Assembly (NCBI GenBank): GCA_018524725.1 | Contig: JAEUWP010000194.1 | Coordinates: 1-23,426 of the forward strand | Reading direction: 5' to 3' | DNA: 23,426 bases | From: Podaxis mareebaensis | Lineage: Eukaryota; Basidiomycota; Agaricomycetes; Agaricales; Agaricaceae | In this document: piece after piece, positions 7,775-16,999 of the stretch | Layout of the letters: every line of letters starts with the position of its first letter | Numbering within the stretch: position 1 is the stretch's first letter | Notes under the pieces: generated by a model | What the model was told of the DNA's origin: nothing | Databases searched by the model: none | Seen by the model: the letters and a program-made list of their open reading frames with translations, nothing else | Program-made: the position numbers and the translations under genes

Positions 7775-10700
7775 TCAGAACCTCCTAGGCGCACCAACCA
7801 AGCCCTCGATACTCTGATGCTCTAGGTCATTTCTCGCCTTCAAAATCGCCGCGTGCATCTCCTTCATTGCATTCCCCAACTTGACGCCGAACCGACTCAG
7901 AATATCCCTCTGCCACGCATCATACTTCGCATTCACGCGACTCTGCACCTGGTCATAGTCAATGACACACGCCCCGAACGATTTCGATGTCTCCGACGTG
8001 TCGAACGTCGAACGTGCTTTTTTAATCTCAATAAGGAGTTGTTGCCAGTGCGAAAGCGAGTCGCCGAGGCGGTTGAAGACGTATTCGGCTTCGAGATCCC
8101 AGAGCGATTGGAATTGGAGCCATTTGGCGACGTAGTCTTTGAGCTGTTGGACTTTGGCTTCAATAAGTTGGAAGGGTTTTTCAAGGGTATTATCGGGGAA
8201 ACGTGTGAGCTAGGAGTCGCGTTCGTCAATAAAGTTCGAAGGAAAGCTGTGGGTGTACACGTACGAGGGAAACGTAGGTCAGCTCGATAGCAGATGCCTT
8301 TTGCATCTGCAGACCGATCTCATACCTCGAGCTCTGAATCCTCCTCAGTCGACATACAACACCTACCAAAACCGCATCAGCACAAAATTCCGCAATATAA
8401 GAAACGGAAACAAAACCCACCAAGCCAATCATGGAGCTGCTTGATCCATGTCGCCCTCGCAAACTCAATGGGCGGATCAAGGAAAATAACCTGATTTTGG
8501 ATCCTAATTTCATGAACGATGGGCTTAAGGACCATATGCGTCTCCATGAACTGCGCCATCACCCACAAACATCAATTTCCGGCATGATCCTCAAAACGAA
8601 AGGCTCACCTTCTCTTCTTTGGCACCCTTTCCACCTCTCCTCTTCGCTCCCATGTCTCTTGGGGGGATAACGTCACCCCTTCTCACATCATCATCGCTCC
8701 TATCGAACTCGGCGCACCACACGTGGATGATGGTTACGAGCCTTTGGAGCAAAATTCCTTCGATCCGCTTGTCGAGCTCTGCGACCCAATTTTCGAGGTT
8801 CGCGTAGCCTTCCAAGTTGAGTTTATCAATCTATGTTCCTAGTGAGCATAAACCTCGACTCCGAGTGGAAGGCGCATACGGCAGCTTGGACCTTGCCTAG
8901 CAAATCCGAGAATGCTTCGGTGGTATATGAGCACGTTGCGAGGTCCTCAACGTTCCGTAGAATATCTTTGTACAAGTCGATCACGTTGTTCGTCTTGTCC
9001 TAAAGTACCAGAATGGACCGAGTCAGATCAGCGAAAAAAAAACAAAGGTAGGTGATAAACGCACCTGTAAAACGGACACGACGCTCGCAAACTCTCTCAC
9101 AAACTGTATATGTCGATTATCCCTGGCATCCGTACTCGCAACATATCTGCTTGTGTCATACTGATTCACGAAATAGTCCCAGCGGATATTCATCCCTATC
9201 CAAGTCCGGATGAGTCCCCATCCTAAAACGCCTTCAATACCACTTGACACACTCACCTTTACTTATCATCCTCTGCGCCTCATTCCTATACTCCGCCACC
9301 AACCACTCAATCCCCCGATTCCGCTCCACAAGATCCAAAGTCTGCCCATACGTCCTCACAGTCTCCATCAAGCTCACCGCATGCGGATACACCCGCTTCG
9401 CATCCTTCGCCATATTCGTCACCGCATGTGGCACCTGGAATCCTAACCACAGCAAATTACGAATCTCCTTAAACAGCGTGATAATCTGCGGATCAAAGTT
9501 CACCGCCAACTGCAACTGCCACCCTCCTGCTCCTCCTCCCGCACCACCACTCCCAGCGCCAAAGCCTACACCAATCCCACTACCACTCCCACCAGAACCA
9601 CCAGCAGCATTCCGGATCCTCACAATCTCAAATAACCGCCCATCGACGCCCATATTCCGTCTATTAATATCTTGCATCCACGCGTCGAAAACCAACTTTG
9701 TGTCCAACTTTTTCCGGAACGCGAGGGACTCTTGTTGGAGTTTCTGGCCTTCGGCGTAGAGTTCCCAACCTTTACCCAAGACGTCCTCGACGCGTTTCAT
9801 GTAGGTGTGAAGTTGTCGGTCGATTTGTTTAGCCCAGATTATAGCGCCCGCAATGGGTGGGAGGTCGCGCATTTGTGACATGTGGTAGGCTTCAGAGGCG
9901 CGATATTGGGTTTTGAACTGTGGGTGAAGGCATTGGATGAGTTTGGCAGGCCAAGACAACTGTGGATATGCGTACTTTGTGATGTAGGTGTTGAATGTCT
10001 TCCTTGACCGAATCAATAAGTTGTGTTTGGTACTCTTGGATAGCACCACGGATCTACAATACATTAATTCACCTTCGTGGGTAGCTTGCAGTCAAGGAGG
10101 ACACACCTTCGGCCGAACGAACAACGCGTTAAACTTCGAAAACACCCTAAACATTTCATTCGCATTCCTCGCAGTACCCAACCGATCCCTCAACCTCGCA
10201 ATAATTTGATTCTCGACCCTCGATACGCGTTCATTATACGCATTCTCTGCCGCAACCCAAATCTCCGTTCCCTCTACACTCCAACCCGTCAACTATCACA
10301 TATCACCATCCACATGAAAAGACGACACACTCACCAACCGAAACATCCAACACATCAATCCTTTTCACAACCTCATACGCCTCCTTCACCTCCTCCTCCA
10401 TATCCATTCCCCCAACTTCGCCTACTCCAGTCCCTCCAATCGCCCCAAGTCCCTTCGTGGGCCCAGTCATAACAGCCAACTGCTCATGCTGTTTCCTCCA
10501 ATCCCTTAGATACCGACACCTCTCCTGCAACTTTGCGTGCGCGGGTGTGATCTTAATCGGAATGAACTTCTCCGACCTACGTCGTGTGACTTCACGCGCA
10601 ACATTGGTGAACTCTTTCATCATCTCATCCCACGTCCGGAAAATATTCATCGTCTGCGAGAGGAGCCTTTCAAACGTCTCATACGGCGTGTATGGCAGCC

Positions 10701-12028
10701 TGTGTGACGTCAATATGCGCAGCAATTGATCATTGAAATCCCTCGAAATTGCCTCCACGAGCGGAAGTGCCCTCCGAATTGGATATGGCGACAACTTGAG
10801 CTTCCGATTAATGTGTCCGAAAATCAGTTGCAAGCTCTCCTGTACTTTATCCAGATCCGTGGCCGAGAGCAATTCGTTCAACGGAAAGTCTTTCATGAGT
10901 TGGTTATATTTGTGCACCAAATCTGTAGCGTCTTTCAGGCCGGTGTCAGCGATGAAACTGACAGTGGCGTGGAAGCGTTTGGCGTTGCGCAAGCAGTCCA
11001 TGACCATGTTGACTTCCTCGGAACGTAGTTGTGCTTCGATACCTTCGAGGGCGCGTTCGAGGCTGAGCCAGAAATTGATTTCTTGGGATGCAGTACCAGA
11101 GGAGACGTCCCTCGTAAGTTTGGTGACGGCTTGGATGGATTTAATCCAGGAGTTGACGTGAGCGTGGAGGGTGTTGAGGAAGGAGCTGTCGTTAAGGAGT
11201 TTCGGAGGGATATGCGAGATATTGGGGCGTACACCAGAAGCTTGAGCCTGTAGTTTTATTAGTTTAGAGCTGATACTATGTTTGGGCGCGACGCACTTGC
11301 TCGACTGCACGCTGGATGACGGGGTGGATAATGAGATGTGTCTCTGGAATCTCGACATTTTGCTGAAGGTGTAGCAGCGAGAGCTCGAGTTCAGCGAATT
11401 TTTTCTTGGTCATTGGAATCCCTGAAAAAACGGTAGGTTAGACGCCAGCACGAATTCAGAGAATTCACCGACCCATTTTCGTGTCTCCGCCATCTTTTCC
11501 TCCGCCACGCGAGCCGACAAAGGCGTCGAACCAGGGTTTGACACCACAGCTGACGACAGCATGCAGACTTTCATAAGGGGTTTCGTCGCCTGCGAAGAGG
11601 TTGAGGAAGTGTAGCTGGGAAGCCAGGGGTGTGAGAGGGTCAAGGGTGGGACTGCGTTTGATGAGGGCGAGGGTGGTGACGTGCGATGAATGATACGTCA
11701 AGTGCGGTGTGAGATGGTAGTTGTATGTCGGTGGCGATTCGTCTACTCTCTTCAGCACATTGTCTACTATAAAAATACGGCAACACGCACCTTCAGACTC
11801 CTCCTTCGTCTTTACAACGTATATCACCCCCCCAGACTCATTCGCAAAACGCGCCACACGCTCGTCAAATTCGTCATCGAAGAGTGTGTCGAGGTCTGCC
11901 GGGTCTGCACCAATAACGGGTGGCAGAAGTGCCAGGAGGTATTTCCGGAAGATGTCTGGGTCGAAGGAGGCTGATGGCTCAACGGCATCGCCATTCATCG
12001 AGCCGTTCGTGTGTGTTGAGGGGTCCAT
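7775..12028 (-). CDS. DYN1: Cytoplasmic dynein heavy chain, truncated to the tail region (13 exons)
   Basis: Dynein heavy chain is the motor subunit that carries cargo and nuclei toward microtubule minus ends. My exon model is 12028-11791, 11742-11473, 11421-11297, 11247-10335, 10273-10107, 10053-9976, 9917-9257, 9195-9065, 8999-8880, 8830-8609, 8550-8421, 8362-8265 and 8209-7775. It gives 1195 residues, all junctions in phase, with introns of 48-65 nt. Recognisable tail sequence runs throughout: the N-terminal dimerisation part ([27 protein letters not shown]), DHC_N1 ([20 protein letters not shown] about residues 624-643; [20 protein letters not shown]), and [18 protein letters not shown] further on. 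Homology ends near residue 1187 ([13 protein letters not shown]), then eight unrelated residues and TGA. Full-length chains exceed 4000 residues; the linker, six AAA+ modules and stalk are missing. Residues 701-730 are an unusual Gly/Ser-rich insert. It could be a dead fragment or a tail-only protein. Confidence 0.88.
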
Positions 12029-12484
12029 CGTCGACGTCGCGCGGTCAAGGCGGTAGCTGGGCTGTGTGGCAGGCGCGATCGGGTGCTGAAAATGGGCGGT
12101 TGGGGTGTCGTGGCTTGTCGTGAGGAAGCGGTGTGTCTTGGGGTGTAGTCGTCAGTGCAGAAATGCGCGTTTGCGCTGTTATACACGGTGAAGAAGTGGC
12201 GGTCTGCGTCGGCGTCGTCGAGGACGGGCTGCTCGATGTGTCGTCGTTGCCTCTGGCGTTGACACCAAGTTGTCAAGCGAGCGTGACGATCACGTGCGCG
12301 GCGGACAGTCCGGGCCGCGATTATACTTAGGCGATACTGCGTGGAGGGTTATGAGCATGTCCTCAGACCTGTGCTCTATGTCGTACTCCCTCCCTGGCGC
12401 GCACCCTATTCATACACTATCTGCACAGCAGTGCACTGGGTTCTCGACATGAGGTCATCCTTATTATATTGAAGGCTAGGCTTT

Positions 12485-12500
12485 TGACATGCTGTTAAAC
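12485..12500 (+). promoter_or_regulatory. Shared upstream element TGACATGCTGTTAAAC
   Basis: This sits 106 bp before the ATG of array gene 1. Nearly the same string, TGACATGGCTGTTAAC, lies 129 bp before the ATG of array gene 3 (16871-16886). Array gene 4 has only the CTTTTGACA part (18762-18770), which also precedes this element here. It may be a binding site kept since duplication. Confidence 0.4.
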
Positions 12501-12542
12501 CTACACGTGTGTCACAGCCTTGAAAGGATCCTTGCCGAAGCT

Positions 12543-12549
12543 TATAAAA
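12543..12549 (+). promoter_or_regulatory. TATA box of array gene 1
   Basis: TATAAAA lies 42 bp before the chosen ATG. A transcript starting about 30 bp downstream would have a very short leader and would exclude the in-frame ATG at 12489. Confidence 0.6.
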
Positions 12550-12590
12550 ACCTGACTTATTGGCACTGGATCTCCCCACTCAAAGCCGCA

Positions 12591-14121
12591 ATGCCTAGCC
12601 TCAGCTTCAAGGGAGCCAGCGGATTTACCATCAGTGGTGGTAATTTCAGCGATGTCAAGGGGAACGTCGTCACCTACAACTTTGGACAACAGGCAGGACA
12701 ACAGCAACTCGATCAACTTCCTTTGCCGCCCGATCCAGATCCAGTACCTGCTATCGCCGCCCCTACCAGTCGCTCTGAAAGGTCAGAACGGAGGCGACAA
12801 CGTCGAGCTGCCCGCGAGTCTATCCAGCAGGCACCTCCTTCGCCGTCGGTGGCTTCCGACGGACGTTTCTCAACTTGGGCCACCCCGGCTGGGCCGACGA
12901 ACCACTCTCCTGCTTCTACTTCCTCCACCCTGAGCACAGATTTCGACTTCGATGATAACCGCCATTCTCGCACGTCGAGATACTCGACACCACCCTCTGA
13001 CGTAGAGGATCTCGGACCTTCCGAGCCTACTCCTAACCATCACCAAAACAACCTCGAACTCCTTACACCACTCACCGACTCCCTCAACCTCCGCCGATTC
13101 ACCCCATCGACACATTCACAAAACCTTTCACCTGTTTTCGAAACCGCACCTGCTCTTTCCCCAGAGGTACGACTCATAACATCTGGCCGTACCCAACTAT
13201 ATTTCTAACCACCCGTAGCTCCCTCCCAGCAGGGTTGGACACAGAACGCCCACAAGCCCAGGTAGCTACGGAACTCAAGCCTCTTCCCTATCTCCTCCAC
13301 CCCCACTCCCAGCTCGACCCGCGAGCCTAGATTCATACCGATCCCCTCCCCCAGCGTCGTCAAACCAAACCTTAAATCCTGGTCCACCCCCGCCCCTCCC
13401 CCCTCGTCCTCTCACCGCCGCTTCAGAGCTCGAAGACCCCGCTGTCCGCTTCGCTCGGCTCCAAGCTCAACGTGGCGACACAAAAGGCTACGCGCATGGA
13501 CTGAACACTACCACTTGCACCCCTTCACCCCATCCCGCGCGTGAAAGCCCGCAGGACAACAACCACAACATCCTTCATCAGACATTCACCCAACCCAACA
13601 ACCTCGAAATCTACCCGATCACCCCGAGCTCCGGCCTCCAAACCCCTTCTGCCCCGCCGAGGATCGCTCGACCCTTACCTCCTGCCCCATCCACTGCTGG
13701 CTCCGTTTCCGCTACGTCCCTCTCTCCTCTAGGCTCAGTTGCGAACGGCGGGAACGGTGTTGCGGCGCCGCAAGCCTCACACTGGACGCCCGGCTTAGTC
13801 TCCAACTGGACCAGTAACGTCCAACCTTCAGAAGGCGGATACGATTCCGAGCCTTCCTCGGGCAACAGCACCGCGACCAATTACGCTCCTAGCTATGGCA
13901 ATCCCAGCCCCGGTGCTCAAATCCCGCATGCTCATGCCTACCATGCTGAGACTCACGGCTACGCTGCACCCTTCCGGGTTCCTCCCCCTCCTCCCCCTCC
14001 TGCATCAATGTTTCCACAGCACAATCAAGGCTATGCCCAATTGTGGGGCCCGCCTGTCGCCCAGTGGCCGCAGTCGTACCAGAACCATGGGTACGGATAT
14101 GCTTATGGGCATGGGCGTTAG
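12591..14121 (+). CDS. Array gene 1: GGNF-motif, Pro/Ser-rich protein (two exons)
   Basis: Function unknown. Exon 1 is 12591-13166 (192 codons) and exon 2 is 13219-14121 (300 residues plus TAG). The 52-nt intron has GTACGA, branch site CTAAC at 13204-13208 and an acceptor at 13217-13218, phase 0; the protein has 492 residues. Residues 1-31 form the family motif (FTISGGNFSDVKGNVVTYNF). Next come a basic cluster (RSERSERRRQRR, about 60-75), RYSTPPSDVEDL, then LELLTPLTDSLNLRRFTP just before the intron. Exon 2 carries ELEDPAVRFARLQAQRG, an ASHWTPG...NVQP block and a Tyr/Gly/His-rich end (GYGYAYGHGR). Most of the chain is Pro/Ser/Thr-rich and predicted disordered. No signal peptide, membrane segment or enzyme motif is visible. 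The start follows the ATGCCT pattern of all five genes. Its closest relative here is array gene 5. Confidence 0.82.
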
Positions 14122-14902
14122 TTTCCCGATATCACTTTTCTACAAGTTGCTTTGTACTCGGGAACGAATTTTTGTGGGTGGTGTTTGCCACGTCGTGGCG
14201 TTGAACATGAACCTCTGGCGCTCCTCGTCTTCGGCTTCGGTCTGACCGCCTTGATTTGGCTGTCACTGCATTTTCTCCTCGCCTCTGGGACTTATACGTA
14301 CATACATAAAAACTATGGCTTGTGCAGTTATAATTAGTGTTGTATTGATACCCAGCTGCGCAGGCTCCATCCTTCCTGGCTTCCTGATGATCGTATTGCT
14401 GTTCATGTTCATATTTGTTGGAATTTATGTATATGTATTACAAGTTGCTACACCTCATTTGGAATGGAATTTCATCCTTATATACCTTTCTTTGCGTCGT
14501 AGAAAATCCGATGGAAGTCCGCAAGAAATACCCGATGTCCCCATAGGAAGTGAACAGGCGAGTATGTATAACTAAATTGATGCCCGGTTTCAACACAGCA
14601 GCAGAACCGTCAGCCCTTTAATCATCAAAAGCCAACTCGGCTATAGCTTCATCCCGGCGACATGACTTGACAAGCCCATAAGAGCTCCTGTTCACCCGGA
14701 TGAGTCCTCTGAATGCATCCAGGTGCGCAAGGTAGCACAAAAGAATCCTGACTCTCACGGCCTCGATCATAGCCTTAAATTCTTAGATACTCACAAGTAT
14801 ATATCGATCCCTTCGAAAAGACAAAGCGACTCTCCCTCTATATAAACAAGTCATCAACCTTGTCAAAACTCTAGCCTCACAACCTCACAATCGCATCTTA
14901 TC
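14122..14902. other. Intergenic region between array genes 1 and 2
   Basis: The T-rich first half is probably the 3' untranslated region of array gene 1. It contains a palindrome-like CCACGTCGTGG near 14188 and a hydrophobic 86-codon frame (14315-14575) that I reject as a gene. The second half is the promoter of array gene 2. No other gene is seen. Confidence 0.5.
14839..14846 (+). promoter_or_regulatory. TATA box of array gene 2
   Basis: TATATAAA lies 64 bp before the ATG (first base to ATG) and is followed by a C/A-rich leader (CAACCTCACAATCGC), typical of fungal promoters. Confidence 0.6.
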
Positions 14903-16168
14903 ATGCCTCGCAAAAAGCTTTCCTTTAAAGGTGCACGTCGCTTCGAGATAACAGGCGGCAACTTTGGCTCAACTGGTGGAAATGTGGTCAACGTCAATGC
15001 CCAGGGCTCAGACGTACCTTGGGACGATCTACCATTTGGCAATCAACGCCAACGACGACCTGGAAGCGGAAGCTCGGCTCGGAGGAGATCCATGAGTTCA
15101 ATTCCACCCCCTTCCCCAACTTCGAATCGGTCGTCCGACTCGGACTTGTCAGAACCTGAGGAGGCTGGCAGTTTATCAGGTCAATACTCAACACGAGCAC
15201 CGACGGAGGGACGCCAGCCTAACCTTTCATCTCACTCAGCCCCTCTCCCAAGTCACCCCACCTATCAAGTTCCTCCTCCCGTCGTTCCACTACACCCCGA
15301 TTGCTTCCCTTCACCTCTGTCAAACTCTCTCGGCCTAACCGATCTGCAAACCTCAACACCTCGAGTGTATGGGTCATCTCCGTACCCTCATTTGAGTCAG
15401 ACAATGTACTCGCCTGCGGAACCTCCAATCGCCGTTACCACAGTCATCACGTCGGCGCCACACATCCATCCCCAGTTCGTCGATGAGAGCCCGGCCACTC
15501 ACTTCGCACGCCTCCAAACCCAACAGCGGACCACCAGGTCGACCACACAAGGCTACTCTCACACCACTATCACCTACACGCCCTCACCCTCTCTTCCAGT
15601 ACCACAGCAACGCCTGCAACGGACTCCAATGCAAGCTAGAGCCACACAAGCGTTCTCTACAACTCCAATTCAGGTTCAGGCCGTACCGCTGGCCTCCCAA
15701 GCAAGACGTCACCGCCCTCTTCCTCCCACACCTCAACCTCCTTCAACCCTCGCAGTGACAGCGCCTCAGGCAAATCTTACACTGCCACCAGGGCCATGGG
15801 CGTTAACTTCAGGTACAATTTACGGGGCAGGTGATATCGCCGAGACTGCGGTTGGGTCCCAGTTGTTCCTAGGTCATGCATCACCACACGCTACAGGTGT
15901 TAACACCATTCCTTATCCCCAAGCGCCCGCACCTCCGAGCCGGGCCCTTTACCAGATGGATCCTAATTATAATATCCATGGCCATTACAATGTCCCACCT
16001 ATACCTGTATTTCTTACGTCCCCTTACCCACATCCTGTGGACAACTATGAGTGGCGTGCGACAGTTGGCGGTGCTTATGGCCCATCCACGTCTTATCCGA
16101 GCCGCCCGCCAGGATCAGGCCTACCAGGTTCCCCGCCACCCGTCTACACTGGGAGTGTCGAGGGGTGA
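14903..16168 (+). CDS. Array gene 2: GGNF-motif, Pro/Ser-rich protein (single exon)
   Basis: Function unknown; 421 residues in one open frame. It opens with MPRKKLSFKGARRFEITGGN and continues NFGSTGGNVVNVN, the family motif with an extra basic pair. An Arg/Ser stretch follows (SSARRRSMSS), then SPLSNSLGLTDLQTSTPRVY, a weaker form of the LTPLxDSL block. DESPATHFARLQTQQ is a clear FARLQ block, followed by a run of prolines (RRHRPLPPTPQPP), a weak GPWALTSG block and a Pro/Gly/Tyr-rich end. The intron present in genes 1, 3 and 4 is missing: sequence corresponding to both sides of it is joined in frame. No signal peptide, membrane segment or enzyme motif is visible. It is the only copy with KK after MPR. 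Confidence 0.85.
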   Translation: MPRKKLSFKGARRFEITGGNFGSTGGNVVNVNAQGSDVPWDDLPFGNQRQRRPGSGSSARRRSMSSIPPPSPTSNRSSDSDLSEPEEAGSLSGQYSTRAPTEGRQPNLSSHSAPLPSHPTYQVPPPVVPLHPDCFPSPLSNSLGLTDLQTSTPRVYGSSPYPHLSQTMYSPAEPPIAVTTVITSAPHIHPQFVDESPATHFARLQTQQRTTRSTTQGYSHTTITYTPSPSLPVPQQRLQRTPMQARATQAFSTTPIQVQAVPLASQARRHRPLPPTPQPPSTLAVTAPQANLTLPPGPWALTSGTIYGAGDIAETAVGSQLFLGHASPHATGVNTIPYPQAPAPPSRALYQMDPNYNIHGHYNVPPIPVFLTSPYPHPVDNYEWRATVGGAYGPSTSYPSRPPGSGLPGSPPPVYTGSVEG

Positions 16169-16870
16169 GGTAGACGAAGATGAGGACGATGGTGAATGTA
16201 ATGCCTTCGTGGTGATCCCTGTTATTCTTGTATTATACTTTATTGATATTATAGTGACCGGTGGCCTGAATCTTTTCTTTGTTTTTCTTTGTTTTGTTTT
16301 TTGTGGAGCGTTGTAGCCCAGAAGCCTACCAATAGTTAGGTTCCGGGCCCGTGGCCTGTTTTTTTTTTTTTTTTTGTCGTGAAGCCAACGATAGACATCC
16401 ATACTGACATTATTTATCAGGATTTGGCATTTTTCATAATCTAGATTTTTCTACTATTTAGGTGCTGTATCTATTTACATGTATGGACCAAGATGATGGA
16501 TAAACATGTAATATCAGTTACTACATGGGAATAGTTGACGTGAACTCAAGAGTAAACAACTGAGCATTGACAAGTTGAATGCACAGTGTTGCATCCATCA
16601 ATCCAACCTTTTCCATACTTGACTCTTCATATCAGCCACGTCCCCATCACAGAACGTTTACAGCTTGCAGGCCACGGTACTTGTTGGCGAAGGGAGAGTT
16701 CCCAGCTGTGCGACGGTACGAAGGCTCATGAGTATCGATGGAGTGGGAAATTTTTATTACCCTTCACCACATGCCCATATCCCGCCAGCAGCCAACTTTA
16801 TCCTTCTTCGCGCCGCGCATAGAGACGCCCTATTGACAGCTATGGATCTCCATTGGAAGCACACCATACC

Positions 16871-16903
16871 TGACATGGCTGTTAACGTGCTGTTATGCTG
16901 TTA
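16871..16903 (+). promoter_or_regulatory. Shared upstream element with three GCTGTTA repeats
   Basis: TGACATGGCTGTTAAC matches the element before array gene 1 with one inserted base. GCTGTTA then recurs twice more within 20 bp. It lies 49-81 bp upstream of the TATA box, a usual place for activator sites. The role is inferred. Confidence 0.4.
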
Positions 16904-16951
16904 GACACTTGAAGCGTACTTCCTCTCCCATGTTCGCAGACGCCCAATTGG

Positions 16952-16958
16952 TATAAAG
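16952..16958 (+). promoter_or_regulatory. TATA box of array gene 3
   Basis: TATAAAG lies 48 bp before the ATG (first base to ATG), preceded by CCAATTGG. Confidence 0.6.
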
Positions 16959-16999
16959 TGGCTTGCTGCGTTACTCAAACCAGACCCCAACGAATCATC

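Larger units (their letters stand above)
12029..12590. promoter_or_regulatory. Divergent intergenic region between dynein and the array
   Basis: The dynein gene (minus) and the first array gene (plus) are transcribed away from each other from this 562-bp gap. It contains two CACGTG boxes (12291-12296 and 12504-12509), a 6-bp inverted repeat TTGACA...TGTCAA (12259-12276), and the first array gene's TATA box. An in-frame ATG at 12489 lies upstream of that TATA box and so is unlikely to be used. No separate gene is seen. Confidence 0.6.
16169..16999. other. Intergenic region between array genes 2 and 3
   Basis: T-rich 3' flank of gene 2 with a run of 17 T at 16359-16375, then the gene 3 promoter. 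The promoter holds TGACATGGCTGTTAAC at 16871-16886 and three GCTGTTA repeats (16878-16884, 16889-16895, 16897-16903). Short open frames here show no family motif. Confidence 0.5.

Noticed and set aside
11995..12276. 93-codon minus-strand frame upstream of dynein
   Set aside because: It overlaps the dynein start in another frame, is Arg/Thr-rich as expected from GC-rich 5' DNA, and has no motif.
12489..12590. Longer start for array gene 1 at the in-frame ATG 12489
   Set aside because: It lies upstream of the TATA box, and the family consistently starts with MP at the GGNF motif.
14315..14575. Hydrophobic 86-codon frame that could be a small membrane protein
   Set aside because: It lies in the T-rich 3' flank of array gene 1, where T-rich DNA automatically gives Phe/Leu/Ile/Val codons. 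There is no promoter or homologue, and a similar T-rich flank follows gene 2.
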